A DNA stretch of 64,000 nucleotides from NCBI GenBank assembly GCA_013397455.1, contig VYZB01000095.1, positions 1,421,986 through 1,485,985 on the forward strand. The letters are read 5' to 3'. This document shows, piece by piece, positions 1-12,900 of the stretch. The stretch is from Crotophaga sulcirostris (Eukaryota > Chordata > Aves > Cuculiformes > Crotophagidae). The notes beneath the pieces were generated by a model, which was given only the letters and a program-made list of their open reading frames with translations, did no database searches and had not been told where the DNA came from. The translations under genes were made by a program, and so were the position numbers. Position 1 is the stretch's first letter. Each line of letters starts with the position of its first letter.

Positions 1-1549
1 GACTGACCTGACAAAAAAAGGAGGGGTGGGGGTGTTAATGGGTGGAAATGTGAGATCACAGATTTACACCCTGTCTCGTACACATTTTCTCTGCAAACTG
101 TTGAAAACTTGTGGGACAAGGAAACACAATCCACATTCTGCAAGGAATTTCCTTGCCATGCTGCTGCTATCCACCCAACTTCTGCTTATAGAACACTTGG
201 GAAATTGGGGGAAAAAATCAGCAGCTTAATCTAGAAGACATTAACAGTCTGGTTTCCTCCTTCTTGGTATCTTACAGTTGGTGTCTTCTACTTTCCTGAG
301 AACAGCTGGCTTCCATCACCCTTTGCCACAGAGTCAGGCTTGGGGGTCCTGCTTGTCTTTCAGCATTTCTTTAGTGTATGCTAGCCCATCCATGGTCCTG
401 CTTAGATTTGCTGGGATCTTCCTGAGCATCTCCTCTTTGTCTTGATCCTACTGAACGTCACATATTTGTGATAAACTGATATTGATCCATTTCTAATAAT
501 AGCTTTATTTGAGATTTGCAACACCGTAATATCAGGCTCCTGCCAAATTAGTTTGAAAACATGGTCTAGTTCAGTGAAAGCACTTAAATTTGTTTTAAGT
601 AAAATCTGAAGCTATCTTCAATTAATAACATTTAAAAAACTTAATTTGCACTTTCACTCAATAGGGTGCAGGAAAGATAGCAAGGCTTTTTACTGTGCTT
701 TGAAAAGCCATAGCAAACAACTGCTTCAGTAAATGAAAAATTACCTAATAGTAGCTTTTCTCTGTTCAATGGTGCATGAAAATACATGTGCTTTATATGA
801 ATATAGAAATGAAGAAATAATTTATCAAGAAAACATAAAGGTACTTCAAGAATTTTCATTCCTTTGGAAACATTATTCTTTTTTTGACATAGCTTTACTG
901 ATCTGTTGTCTGATGAATAGATCCAAGGCGGAAGAAAATGCTTTGCTTCATTTTATGATAAAAGGAAAGGAAAGGAAAGAAAGAAAAACTAAGCATTAAG
1001 ATGCCAACGTGTGTTTCATCTACTTAAGTTCTGCCTGAGAGAACTAGGTTCAGGAGAAGAGTTTCACCTTTACAGAAGTTATTACCTTACCTTTTCTGCC
1101 TCTTTTCACAAATTTTTCTATTTTTCTTTACTTACTTTGTATTTCACCTTTCACAAGAGTGTAAAGCATCTGCTTTCTAAAGTTATACAGAAATCAATAC
1201 CATCGAGTACTGAAGAACCCTAGGTCTGCCAGATTAAAGGGAATATTTTTAAGGGTGATGTTCTGTAAGTGCAATTAGGTATTTATGTACCACTGAAGCT
1301 TATACAATACTTATAGTTATCTAAACAACTTTTAAAAATCTGCAACTAGATGCTTATTGATAAACAACATCAACAGGTCTTGCCCTATAAGATTTTTTCC
1401 CCATTGACTCTATAAGCTCACACCCTTCTGTAGGGGTGGATACTCAGGTCCATGGTGACCCAGGTGCCCTTGCCCCACACCAGCTGCAATGTCAGGGGCT
1501 GATGGGCAGATACATCTGGGCAGAAAAACAAGATTCAGAAGTATGTGAC
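1..1549. other. non-coding, no gene seen
   Basis: AT-rich single-copy-looking sequence. Short open frames occur (for example 733-999 on + and 641-859 on -), but they overlap on opposite strands and their translations match no family I know. The stretch 1061-1150 is pyrimidine-rich on the + strand. A GC-richer patch at about 1430-1520 contains no recognised element. Confidence 0.6.
961..987 (+). repeat. purine-rich simple repeat (AAAGG)n grading into (AAAG)n
   Basis: About four copies of a 5-nt AAAGG unit run into AAAG units; the + strand is pure purine over the whole tract. It is a short, imperfect microsatellite. Confidence 0.75.
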
Positions 1550-1564
1550 TTTTTTTTTTTTTTT
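1550..1564. repeat. poly-T tract (15 T)
   Basis: An uninterrupted run of 15 T lies about 27 bp before the 3' end of an antisense CR1 fragment. Avian CR1 elements end in an octamer repeat rather than poly-A, so this is more likely an independent homopolymer than a CR1 tail. Confidence 0.8.
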
Positions 1565-1591
1565 GCAATACCTGGGACCTTGTTCTAACCA

Positions 1592-1995
1592 GGAGTCATA
1601 GAGAATAAGGCTGAAAATGATGCTGGCATGCCTCACCAATTCTCTGCCTCAGGCCACCATCAGCCACACTTAGAACATTTTTGATGCCTGTTTATCCACC
1701 CTTTTCTTAGATGCGAATAATGCAGGTAGAGATGCCATGGTCTGAACTGGCCTTGCAGTTAGGCTAGCTTAAACCTCCTTGGCAATATTCATTGTCTAAC
1801 TCTCAATGGCCAAGAGAAGAAGTTCTCTCCTTCACTTTTGCCAATAATTTCCAAATACTTGAAATCTGTTATCATGTCTCTGCTCTGTCTTTATGACAGA
1901 TTATAACAAAAAAGCCCCCAGTGTTCCACATAGGCACTACTGGTTAATCTCCCATTGTTTTCACCATTTCTCCTTGTGTCTTTTTCTTTGGTCAA
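1592..1995 (-). mobile_element. CR1 LINE, old 3'-region fragment (antisense)
   Basis: Read on the minus strand, this segment follows the order of the C-terminal ORF2 and 3'-UTR part of ancient amniote CR1 elements. In plus-strand order there is a degenerate 3' end near 1592-1660. Next comes the block that corresponds to the 'cacctgtcag / aagagnnggttagac' part (about 1690-1735), then the 'aggtttaggttagacat' part (about 1760-1790). Last is the block equivalent to 'gacatgataacagttttcaagtatttgaaa' (about 1840-1885), which is the best preserved. The match is from memory of the family consensus, not from an alignment. The copy is highly diverged and has no open frame, so it is a dead, old insertion. 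The 5' boundary of the element (plus coordinate about 1995) is approximate. Confidence 0.72.
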
Positions 1996-4900
1996 ATAAG
2001 ATATTCATCAAACTTATACAAATTAAGCTAACACCAAAGATGCTGCAACAGGAGTGTCCTCATTTTGTGGAGCAGAAATTACACAAACTTTTCCAGAAGT
2101 TGCATTTGGTATGCGCACCAGGTGTGACAGTATTATTGTGCCATATGTGTCAGCATCTCATTGTGATAGTGTCATTAAATTTCTCAGTAAAGCCACAATG
2201 TTAATAATAGACTGAGTAATATGAGTTACTGTTTTTCCTTTTATATTACTGCTATGCTTCACAGGAAAATCATCTAAGATTTTTGTGACTATAATTATTC
2301 TAAAGTCTGTATTGTTAACACAGCAATTGCATTTAGGTTACACTGAATGGCAACACTCATTTAGGTTCGACTGAGTATTTGCTGTAGGAAACAGGTGGAT
2401 GGGTAGAAAGAGATTTACAGTTCAAGGAAAAGATATGATTATTCATTTTTCTTCAGCAAAAACTAAGAATCATAGCAATTCTTAGTATTCGGTAGGAGCC
2501 AAAGGCTAAAGCTGTCTTCTAGAAAAAATAAAATGCAGTGTCTCGGAAATTATTTTACTTTGAAATCCATGGTCAGTCAATATCCTTGACCCAATAGACA
2601 GATAGTTCACAGTTAAGATATAAAATAGATACTATTTTTAAAAGCAAATATATAAGAGATTTAACTCAGCAAAATATTATTTCTAAGCTTTGTACACTGA
2701 CAGGAAATCCAAGAGTTTTCTCTAACCCCTCTGTAGTTGATCATGTAAACATCTTTCTTCTAATGCAAATAATAGGGGTATTTTTAGTACGGATTATATG
2801 TCATGGTACTCCTGATGCTTTCTTATTTTTTGTAAATACATTTTCTAAAAAAGAAAATGTACTGTCAGCAGACTTCTGGGATGCTCCAGGTCATATTTAG
2901 CATCATGTCCTCTTGGCTTCCTGGGGCTGGACACAACACTTTCTGGAATGTGCAATTGCTTCTGTAGCCAACAGAGACCCTCCCTGATGTGGCTGCCGCC
3001 TGTACATCCCCTGGACGGTCCATCCAGCTCCAAAACTCAGCTTCATTCCAGCCACATACCTTGTACACTCAGGTGTACTTCAGGACTGCAAGGTCATTAC
3101 TGGAATGAATATTGCTGTGATCTTGGCCATTGGGAAGATGAGCCAGAAGCTTTAGATTGGAGCTCTGCGTCCTGAGAGTAAAGGGAAAAGATGCTTAAAA
3201 GTGAACTTTGTGCTTTGCAAATACCTAGCCTGTCTGGACAGACAAGTTGATGTGGCCTCTAATTTGTGCCAGGCATGACCATTCCAGGAATTTCGGTCTG
3301 TAACGGACACTCAGTAGAGTTCACGGAAATATCCCACCTTAGCAGGCTAGTGACTACAAAACATTGGCTTTGCTATTGAGAATCTAATCTTCAGACTTTT
3401 TAATTTAATTAGTGCATTTAATCAGTTAACTTTGAGGGGAATATTGATCAGTTCTCTATTCTCAATTTTTTTCTTATTTCTCTGAGAGACGTTCAAAGAA
3501 AAGACAGAGCCTTTGTCTAAATAGAGAGGTTTTATTTATTTAAATCCCCCTCCCCTTACTTAAGTTTATGAAAAGCTATTTAGCAGGGGTATTTGTCCTT
3601 GATTGAGTTTCTACTTGTACATTTCCCAAAGCAAATAAAACCAGACTGGAATTGAATTAAGGGGGTTCACACAGTGTTTTTTGTTAGTTAGTTTAATGGG
3701 TATAAAATTCACCTAATTAGTTAAAGTCATACAAATGCATGTTGGTTTGAAGTGTCTATGTTATGTACATAACAAGCAACATATCTCTTATGTGAGTTGT
3801 GTCTTTCTGAATGTTATGAAACGTGATTTGATTTTAAAATATTGAGCAAATTTGGTTGTATCCATGTTTTTTTAAAAAACTTTTCTTTACCTACAGTTTT
3901 TGAAAGGATAGGGGAAAAAATATTTTGGATGACTTGATACGCACCTATCAACAGAGACATCACAAATCACTTTTAAAATATTTAATATTTTTATCTAATT
4001 TTACAGTTCGAATTTTCAGAGGCATCTACAGAAATCAGGTTACCAGTTTCCACTGATCTTCAGAACAAGGAGGCTCTCTAAAGCCTACAAGAATCTCAGA
4101 TTTCAAGCAGTATTAGGAAATTAATCAGATTACGTTAATTTTAAGATTAAGAAGCAAACCTGGGAATCACTCATTCATTTGGTGGATTCTGATTAAGCAT
4201 AATTTTCTTTATTTTCCTTATCTTCCTTGCAGTTCCTACAGTTATCAAATGTATTCATTGGAAGGGGACCCCCCAAACAAAACTAAAACCACCAAAAAAT
4301 GAATACCATGAGTGTAACAAAGTGTGCTATGAAATACATGGAGAAAACTAGGACGGAATTTTGTTCCAGTGGAGTTCCTCAGCCCTATAACTCTCCAGGT
4401 GGTAAGTGAAAATGACCTTTTTTTCCTCTCCCTGTTTTTAAAAAGAGATTCAGCGCAGTATCTAGGTGGAATTCTCTTGTTGTACATTAACACACCAAGA
4501 CTGTACAAGAAATCTCAGTCATCAGCTTCATAAGTATTTCCCTCTGCTGTACTGCAAAGCACCTGCATCTGAATTCCTCTATATGTCAGGAAAAATACAA
4601 AATCATTTTCCATTTAAATGTTTGTTAAGCAATTTGATAACTCAGGCAACAAAGACTGGTAAATTTCATCTACTATCATGAATTTAACAGTGACAAATAC
4701 TGGTAATACTTCAAAGGAAGGTCAGCACTCTAAACAAATTACATCAGAGCCTTCAGCTGGAGCATTTGCTCTCCAAAGCAGGAATATATGGTGGATTCAA
4801 AATTTAAGGATATTAAGTTATTTAGCCTCAGAGTTTGACTTCATGATAGACAGTGGCACTGAATTCCACAGCTGGCAGCTTGATTGCAGACCATAAATAG

Positions 4901-5501
4901 TGCATGTGTGCCATGTTGAATACATGACCTAATTTCATTTATATTGAGAATACATCTAGAACAAGAAACAGAGGAAACTAAGAAATTAATTTAAAAAAAA
5001 TTGTTGCTTTTTAAAGCTTTTTTGGGGAAAGGGACGTCATGTAGTTGAAACAAATTTTGTTTGTTTTTTTTTTTTTTTGTGGAAATTCCTGAGCTTTGCT
5101 GGAAGTTTCAGAGAGCAGATCTCTGATCTATGATATTTTCTATTTAAAAGATAATGTCCTCCAAATGGGAATATTTTCCTGGATAAGGCAGCAAAGATTC
5201 ATTTTCAAATGCTCCAAAATCAAGTAGAAGAAAGACTTGAAATTGCCAAGTGGAAGTGCAAGGCCATCAGATTAGCAATATTGCAATGATAATAATGACA
5301 GTCAGGTAAGTTTTGGTTCATTTTCTCAACTATATTGATTAGCTGACTATGCAAACATGTTTCAAATGTGTGGCATGAGAAAGCATTGCTAATGTTCATG
5401 AACTGCAAGGTGCTCAGGTCAGCGAGCATCACAAGTTGATGATTCCTAATACACACTTTAATGAAGTTTGACATATAACTTCAGTGTGACCTCGTTTTGT
5501 A
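1996..5501. other. non-coding, no gene seen
   Basis: AT-rich sequence without recognised genes. The stretch 2845-3175 has overlapping open frames on both strands (62-75 codons) with unrelated translations, which argues against real coding. A short similarity to the antisense CR1 'ggactggacacaa' region at about 2925-2955 is too short to call. A 14-bp palindrome (gttatgtacataac) lies near 3759. Confidence 0.55.
5064..5078. repeat. poly-T tract (15 T)
   Basis: An uninterrupted run of 15 T preceded by a TTTG-rich segment. It is a simple homopolymer with no retroposed sequence recognised beside it. Confidence 0.8.
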
Positions 5502-5567
5502 CAAGAACAATAATACTGTGAGTTACATCAATAAAAACTGAATAAGTTTTTTTTCACTGAAGAGTCT
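5502..5567 (+). repeat. unnamed dispersed repeat, copy A
   Basis: This segment aligns in the same orientation with 6840-6903. The core tgtgagttacatcaataa (18 nt) is identical at 5517-5534 and 6855-6872. The first 33 positions differ at three sites, all transitions. Downstream the similarity continues more loosely, with matching 'ctgaat.agt' and 'tcactg' blocks and a 2-nt length difference. I do not recognise the family. It may belong to an ancient amniote interspersed repeat, or be a local duplication. Confidence 0.6.
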
Positions 5568-5759
5568 CTTACAGCTGCCTGACTATACACATTCATTGGA
5601 AAAACATACCAAATGGTTTTAAAGTTTAATTTTGGTGGGACTAGGAGCTGCATTTGTGTTTATATCAGAGGAAACTAAACAATTTAGGAAGTTATTTATC
5701 ACCATATAGTATTAGAAGCAGTAGTTAATGTTGGAGTTACAAGTATAGATATGGGAGAG

Positions 5760-5778
5760 TTTGCATATGCATTTGCAT
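5760..5778. promoter_or_regulatory. overlapping octamer-like (POU) motif cluster
   Basis: The 19-nt stretch contains TTTGCAT, the palindromic core TGCATATGCA and a perfect octamer ATTTGCAT (5771-5778) in overlap. ATTTGCAT is the classical POU-domain octamer. The left half is one base from ATGCATATGCAT, a palindromic site known to bind POU dimers. Activity is inference only, because such motifs arise by chance in AT-rich DNA. Confidence 0.25.
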
Positions 5779-5779
5779 T

Positions 5780-5799
5780 GTCCCCTTTGATCAGGGGAC
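5780..5799. repeat. small inverted repeat (7-bp stem, 6-nt loop)
   Basis: GTCCCCT at 5780-5786 pairs with AGGGGAC at 5793-5799 around the loop TTGATC; the flanking T5779/A5800 extends the stem to 8 bp. It directly follows the octamer-like cluster. Confidence 0.6.
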
Positions 5800-6839
5800 A
5801 GCAGGTTTTGTTGCTTCAAAGAAGTAATATCTCTGTAGTCAAAATATTATAACACAGGTTTTAAATACTTTTGAATTTGTTTTTTATATTAGTTATGATT
5901 TTATTTTCATTTTGTCTGGAATGTAAAGATTGGGACCAAAGTTTAATTAACTTTAGTTTTGGCTGCTTGATGATGGCTGCAGGGATGTGAATAGAAATGC
6001 TGCTTGAAAGATTGTGGTTAATTGCTATTATTTTCATATTTTTGCCCCTCTGCTTGAACTTTATGCCTCTGTTGTGTTCCTGAGAACACCTGGGGGCAGT
6101 GAATAGTGTGTTCCACAATAAACTGCTGACTTTGGGAAAGAGGGTAAGTCCAGTGAAGAAACAAAAGAATAGATCTGAAGCCACTTCACTTCATATGGTT
6201 TTAATGTTCTACTCTTCAAAAAGAAAAAGCTTCTAAAAATGAAAAGAATACTTCTCAGATGTATCCACTGAAGAAACTCATTGCAAGGGAGGTGGAATTA
6301 TAAAGCAGAACCTTCAAGTGATAGCTGCTTTTTTCTTGGGGCATTTTGCACCAGAAAATTTGTTCTGATATCTGCAGGCTCTTTGGGTGAATCAGCTCAC
6401 CAGCTCTACCCAGTTCCCCACACCTGAGCTGTAGGGGACTTCTCCCCCTGTCAGTGAAAAATGAGCCTGGATGAATCTTCTCTGGAGAAAGAGCGCTAGC
6501 TGGCTAGTTAAGGTGATAGGTTTTAAGATAGGTCTTATTACAAACTGATGATGCAATGTGGCCAAAAATCTAAATCCAAGCTCCGTCTCTGTGCAAGGAA
6601 TAGCAAAATCTGCAGCTGTGTTGGTAGAGTAGTGAATATTGTACTGAAGATGAAAATCATTTCACCTTTTGTCTCCTCCCCTAACATTGTTCCGTATGTA
6701 TTGGAAACGGAATATGAGTTGCTGGGAGAAGGCCATGAGAACCTTATGAGTATAACAACTTCAGAAGTTTGACAATTCCCACTGCACTCTTTGTTAAAAC
6801 CTTGGCATGGAATTGTAGAGTGATATACCTGTCTTTGCT
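5800..6839. other. non-coding, contains a chance-length minus-strand open frame
   Basis: The minus strand at 6538-6939 is open for 133 codons, the longest open frame in the window. Its translation has no recognised domain or motif. It runs through the repeat copy at 6840-6903, and part of it is also open on the + strand (6548-6772). I treat it as fortuitous. Confidence 0.55.
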
Positions 6840-6903
6840 CAAGAGCAGTAATATTGTGAGTTACATCAATAAGGTCTGAATCAGTCTCATCACTGTAAAG
6901 ACT
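6840..6903 (+). repeat. unnamed dispersed repeat, copy B
   Basis: Second copy of the repeat at 5502-5567, about 1.34 kb downstream in direct orientation. The 18-nt core at 6855-6872 is identical to copy A; flanking similarity falls off on both sides. Confidence 0.6.
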
Positions 6904-9900
6904 GTGGTTTTTGATGCTTAGATGGCTCCAAACACTCATTGATAATTCCTATTGACTCGTATTGGGTTGTATTTCCTCTTTGGGTACTCAATAGATTCAC
7001 ATGATGATCTTCTATCAGTTATGTATTTAAATATATCTGCATATCAAGATAATTATAGCAATCAAATGTCCTGCCCACAGTCTAGCACCCTGCCTCAGCC
7101 CTCTTCTGCATGAAGGGTGGAGCAGCTGCTTACCATTTGGGGACGTGAAACTGGCACTGCCCAATTTCAGCAGCAAATGCTTCATAGCCAAATGCAGGCC
7201 AGCCTCCACTCTTCTGCTTATTAAACAACATTCATCATGGCACAGCTAATGTGGCACAGCTGCATGTGGTAAAGTTGGTATTTGTGTAGGAATACAAAGA
7301 TATAATGCCTAAATTATTTTTCCAAGATCATTATTTTTAGCATTTCTCTTTTCCTCAAACTTAAACAGACAGGCATTGTTATTTTTAGAGACTTTTTAAT
7401 TTGCATTCTGGACCCTGAAAAAAATATTTTTTAATAGCTACATATATTAAAAGAAATATGCAACTGTGTTTCTAGAACTCAGTAGCAGCCCTAGTCTGGC
7501 TTGACTTTTAATGTTGCTTTGCTATCTTAATGATGCAGTTTCCATGCAGGCAAAAGGCAAAATGACTTTGATGTGAGCTTTGTGCATATGAATACTTTTG
7601 GCAGAAAACCATTGTTTCACTTTTATTAAGAAAGGAAGGAAAATATGTAGGGAATATCGTGCCATTTATAGTTTAACAGAATCAGGATTTTGCTTTTGTG
7701 GTTTTGTGTTTTGTTGTTTTTTTTTTCCTTATGCTTCAGTCAGTGGCATTTTGGGGTCATCATGTGCTGATTTAGCATTGGAAAAGGCAACGAAGTGCTT
7801 TTGTTACACTACAGCCTGTGTTGATGCAGGGAGGGGCACAGAGAGGTTGGTATGGGTCATATAGGAATTATGTCATATTTTTGTATTCAGGCAACCTGCA
7901 GTTTGAATTCTGACATCATTGTTCATAGATGCACTGTGCTGACCCCTTCCCTATGAGCCAGCTGAAATGTAGTTTCCCGCACTGCTCTGCTGATGTACTG
8001 GGATTCGTGCAGGGCCAGAGATGCAGTGCCAGGGGAGGAATTTTACAGACCTTCCTTCTACCTTGGAGCAACCCTACAGGAACAGTGGTAGCTTGCCATT
8101 TGCCCATGAGTTATAAAATCATAGAAATATGAAATATCCCAGGCAAAATGAATATGATTTCTCGATTTTTTCCAAGCAGATGCACCTGTCTAAAGAGAAT
8201 AAATTTTTGCCTTAGTATGCTGTCATCATAGGTTGGTATTTTATTAATGCAACACCCCAAAAACCTGAAACTGATGTGGTAAAGTTGTAGATGTGCAGTA
8301 CAGGATGATGGATGGTTCGAGGAGAGGCTGAGCTGTCCTTCTTGAAGACACAGTATCTTCAGGACTAAAGGATTAAGGATTTAAAGAACCCTAGCCCATG
8401 ATGACACGCTTATGTGACTACAGAATAGGACCTAATTTACTAATCAGACACAATGAAGAGCAGAATCTCTAGAGAGAGAAAAAGAGGAAATTTAGCTCTG
8501 AAAAGGGATAGAGGATAGAAGAGAAAATGAGTAAAGATACAGAGATGCAATCTAAATTCAAATAAAATATACATGCTCATCCTATTGCTAGTACTTCTCT
8601 TATTTCACGTGCTTTGCTGATCTCATGTACTCTTCACCATAAAAAGTAGTCCACAGTTACAGTGATGCTTCCAGAAGGTGAGTGTATGTATGTCAGAAGA
8701 AAAAATAACACTCACATTGAAGGATGATTTAAGATTATTTTTCCACACTTCCGTGTGAGATTGGATCTATTGTAACCTTCCTAAACCTTTGTTACCTTTG
8801 TAATTTAAACTGACAGGTTAAATGCTAATGCAATTGATAGAGGTGAACAACTGGTCAAGGAACAACCTGATCTGACTGTATAATGCATCAGAGAATTGCA
8901 AAAATATGCAGGTCAGATGTAATTTTGACAGAAAATGACTTGCTGCAAGGGTTTATGTTTCCCTGGATGGTCTTAAAAAGAGCTGGACTATAGTAAGCAC
9001 CATGTTGCTTGAAAAAAAAATGAAGTTAAACTTATTGAGAACTTGGATTTTTTCCATTATCTTCAGATTTCATTATCAGTTTTTATTGGAGCTAGGATAA
9101 TAAAATTATAGAATTAAAAGAAAAGTTATATCCATTTACTTCAGCTCAGCAGTCCTAATGTGCAAAAAGAAAGTGACACTCATTTATCACCATAAATACA
9201 CAGTGAAAACCACTTGGAAAAAGAAGTTGCCTCTGACCATATACAGCCTGATTTGGTCCTTACTGAAGTAGAAATTCTGTTACTTCAAAAAGCATGGGTC
9301 ATGGCAATTACATGTAACAGTCAGTAAAAAAGACGTTATCTCATTAATTCATCCTGAAGTAAATGGTTTTCCACTTGGCATAACATGTATGACTTGAGTG
9401 AGATCAGGAAGCAGCTGCTCAAAGAAGCAGCCTCACTTTTCTAGGTGCATTTAAGTGAATCAGCAATACCTGGGAAGACTGAGGGCAGTTCAACCTAGAT
9501 CACCTTATTTTCCTTTTAGGGAGCTTCTTGCAAAGTGAATGACCCACATTTAAATCACTCTGCTGACTGGTCGAGATGAATCTGAAGCAGAGGGAAAGTT
9601 AAGCAACTTTCATCTTGTCCAGCAACTCTCTGTGAATCCCACCTTTATTTCCTTGTTTAGATATATGTTCTAAAAAAGAGCAGTGTTATGGAATACAAAT
9701 TGATTTTCCTTTGGGGCCATTATAACAAACTGTTTGCCCCAGCCTGAGTGTTACCTAGCAAAAACTCTTTCTATCAATGATACTGGAGAAGTACTGGTGC
9801 TTCTCTGAAACCCTTCTGATCCAGAAGAAAGTTGATGAAATCAAAATTTGTCTGCAGTGACATTATGCCAATGTATTTTTGGTACCATATTGCTTAAAAG

Positions 9901-12900
9901 AGTGTTAGTTTGTTTGCCTTTAAACTCTGAAGTGCCAGAAATCACTCAGACTGTTGCCACTGCCAAACACTTCCCAGCTCCCCACTCCAACAAGCAAATA
10001 TTAAATGGACCAGAACAAAGAGAAAGAAAGTAAACATATAACCCCTCCCTTGAAGAAGTTAACTTATTTTTAGTAATCTTTTTTTACTTTTCCTTTTCTC
10101 ATGGGAACTTTCTGGGCTGAATTTGTCCTCTTGTCTATGCAAGTGTTCACTGTATTCTGCATCTATATAAATGTTTTAAAAGGAAAATAGAAATGTAAGT
10201 TGCCTTAGTGCTTTTAAAACCTTAAAAATAATACATTAGTGACTACTCTATGAAATGGAACTATCCTTACCACTCTAACCTGCAGAGTAGATTAGCATAA
10301 CATGAAATCAATTATTATACTAGACATATGAAAGCTGTTAGGTTTAATATTTAACTGCAGTATCTTCTCTGAATGTTTGATTTCCAATCACCTATGTGAA
10401 GCTCCAGAAATAAAGAGACATCAAATAGGTTCTGGTGTAAGTAATGTATTTGACTGTCCTGAGTTACAAAAGTGAAATTTGGAATGAATAATGCACCCTG
10501 TGAATGCAACTCCCTTTTTAATCAAACATTTCCTAGTTGCCTAAAGTACAGCAGAGCACAAGCTACAGAACAAATATTGAATTTTTATTCTGCATTGTCA
10601 TAATTGTGACAGTGTTTCATTTCTTTCTCAGCTTGTCTGGAATCAGCTTGGCTTTAGCTGGGACATTATTCTTGTCCTTTTTATTTTCTTTCTCTTCTGT
10701 GTGTGTTTCTTTGCAGAGGGAGAATCAGAAATACAAAAATGCCTTGACTTTCACAGCCCTTCTATTGTCTACTAAACTTTGTTATATACTTATTATAAAC
10801 AGTGTAATTTATTATTAATCTTTCTGCTGCTATGTGCTTTATTATGTGTCCTTGTTATAGTTAAGATTGCAATCTTACAGTTCGCATTGGTAGTGCTGAC
10901 CATGGACAGTGTGTCCTTCATTTGAGAGTCCTAAAAATGATGGATTAAACAAGCATTAAGGACTGTGAAGTGCTAGAATTATTATAATGGGTACTGTTTG
11001 AAACAGAGGTGGGCCAACTGCTGGTGTGATAGGGAAGGGATAAAAATTGTCATTTTGACTCCTTTCTCCTGCTACGTATTTCTGTAGGGAAGGGGAAAGC
11101 TGGGGCTCTAAGTCATCTTAGAGCCTGTGTCCTTCAGACAGATGACACTGTGACTCCACAGAAAAAGCTAAAAGCCAGGACAGGTTTCTGTGAGGTGCCT
11201 TTGCGTATGCCTGTTTAAAGTATCTCAAAAGTAAAACCAAACCAATCGGCAGGGTCTGATTTGAACCTCTCCATCACTTGATGGCTTTGATATATTGTTT
11301 CTAATACCAGAAACATTACCTGCCCATGGTCCATAATAGTTTGGTACAAAGAGTGATAAAAGAATGAAGCAGGAGAGATCTGTATCTTGGAATACTTCAA
11401 GCTAGAGATCCTAAATCAATTCCTTCTCTGAAATACAAACTCCATGTTTAGTTCTTCTTAAAAAAAAAAAGGCAAAAAAAACCCCCAAACAAACATGGGA
11501 AAAGATAAAAGAAGCCAGGATTTATCCTCAGCATCAACTCTCACTCTCCTTCAGAAATTACATTCTAGGCAATAAGTAATCATTATGTGCCAACAAACCT
11601 CAGAATCTGATTTTAACTTTCAGGTAACATATTAGGGTTATAACCAAATCTGAGGACTATTATCATAGCAAAATGACTGTAATGCTTCAAGGCTATAATA
11701 GTCATCACCTTTTTATCATTCATATTACCATCAGGCCCAGAAACAATGAATTTCTTTAACGTTATTCTACCATAACCTTTAACTATATGCATTATTTCAA
11801 ACATCTGACATAATCCTTTATATGACACAGTAGAATAATACATTTGCCACTCACTGCACAGTACAGTTTGCTAAACCCATATTAGTGCAGAAACTTAAAT
11901 CTGTTCTGTATATCATGAAAATACTTCTAGTCTTTCAGTCGTGCTGTGGAATGACCTTTAAGTGATACATTTGTTGAAGGAACGCCAATAGAAAACATAA
12001 GGTTCATAAAAGTCTGGTAATGCTCTTTCAGTTATATCACCATTATAAAAGCGTCCCGTTTACCTAGTTTTGGGAGGGCTTTACTTGGCTAGCTCTCACA
12101 CATTTTATGTGCAATGTACAACATAAATATCTCATGGATTCATTATAAAACTGTGCTTGTGATATACCTTTCCAATGTCCGTTTTGTTCTCCCATGAAAT
12201 GTTTATTCCTCTTATATCAAGTAGGTGCTAATGCATAACGCTAGCACTATACATAGACCATCTTGATAAATAATCATGTGTATGCTGCAGTGGTTTTGTG
12301 CAAAAATGCTCCTATATCTAAGTTACTACAGCCTTAGTCCCTGAATGGATCAAATTTGTAAATACAGCACTATATTTCTTACCTCTGTTGAAGTGTATTA
12401 TGATAACAGTACCAGCATTTATCTAGACCGTTGATATAAAGGTTTCTAGCCACACAGCAATGCATATTGCATTATGGAATTTTGTAAAAATCTGCTTGAA
12501 ATATTACCAGAGAGAGAGGATCTTGAAAAACACCAAGGGAGCCCCGAGACAGAGAGATTCCTACTGAGAACAGACTGCTTTTGATCAGGCCCTTGGAGAA
12601 TACTGCTTCTAAAATAACAAGTTTGAAGATTTAATTGTCACTTCTTCAATATCATCATGTCACAATGAAAACTGGATGCTTTAGTTCAGTGAAAGGCCTC
12701 AGCAATACAGAACAGCTTTTTGTTTGAATTTAACTTCTTCAAAGAATTTGAAAATATAATTTCTTTGACATGAGACATGACTTTCAGTTGTACTAAAGTG
12801 CTTAAAATAATTGTGAGCATGCAAATACGATAGTTTAGTTCTTTGTTCTTTGTTAGGCTTTAGTTCTTTGGCTCAAAGGAACTGGCTTGTGTTTCTTCTG

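Noticed and set aside
2925..2955. Short similarity to the antisense CR1 'ggactggacacaacac' region
   Set aside because: Too short and not supported by neighbouring CR1 blocks in the expected order.
6538..6939. 133-codon minus-strand open frame, the longest in the window
   Set aside because: No domain, motif or recognisable similarity. It runs through the repeat copy at 6840-6903 and part of it is also open on the other strand. A frame of this length is plausible by chance in 64 kb.
8117..8145. 'atcatagaaatatgaa' resembling the antisense CR1 octamer tail
   Set aside because: Only a partial, imperfect octamer, and no CR1 3'-UTR sequence follows on the expected side.
10537..10818. Hydrophobic, membrane-protein-like + frame of 93 codons
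   Set aside because: It lacks an ATG at its start (TTG) and its hydrophobicity follows from T-rich DNA. No family resemblance was found. The 'tttctttgcag' inside it looks like a splice acceptor but has no supporting exon.
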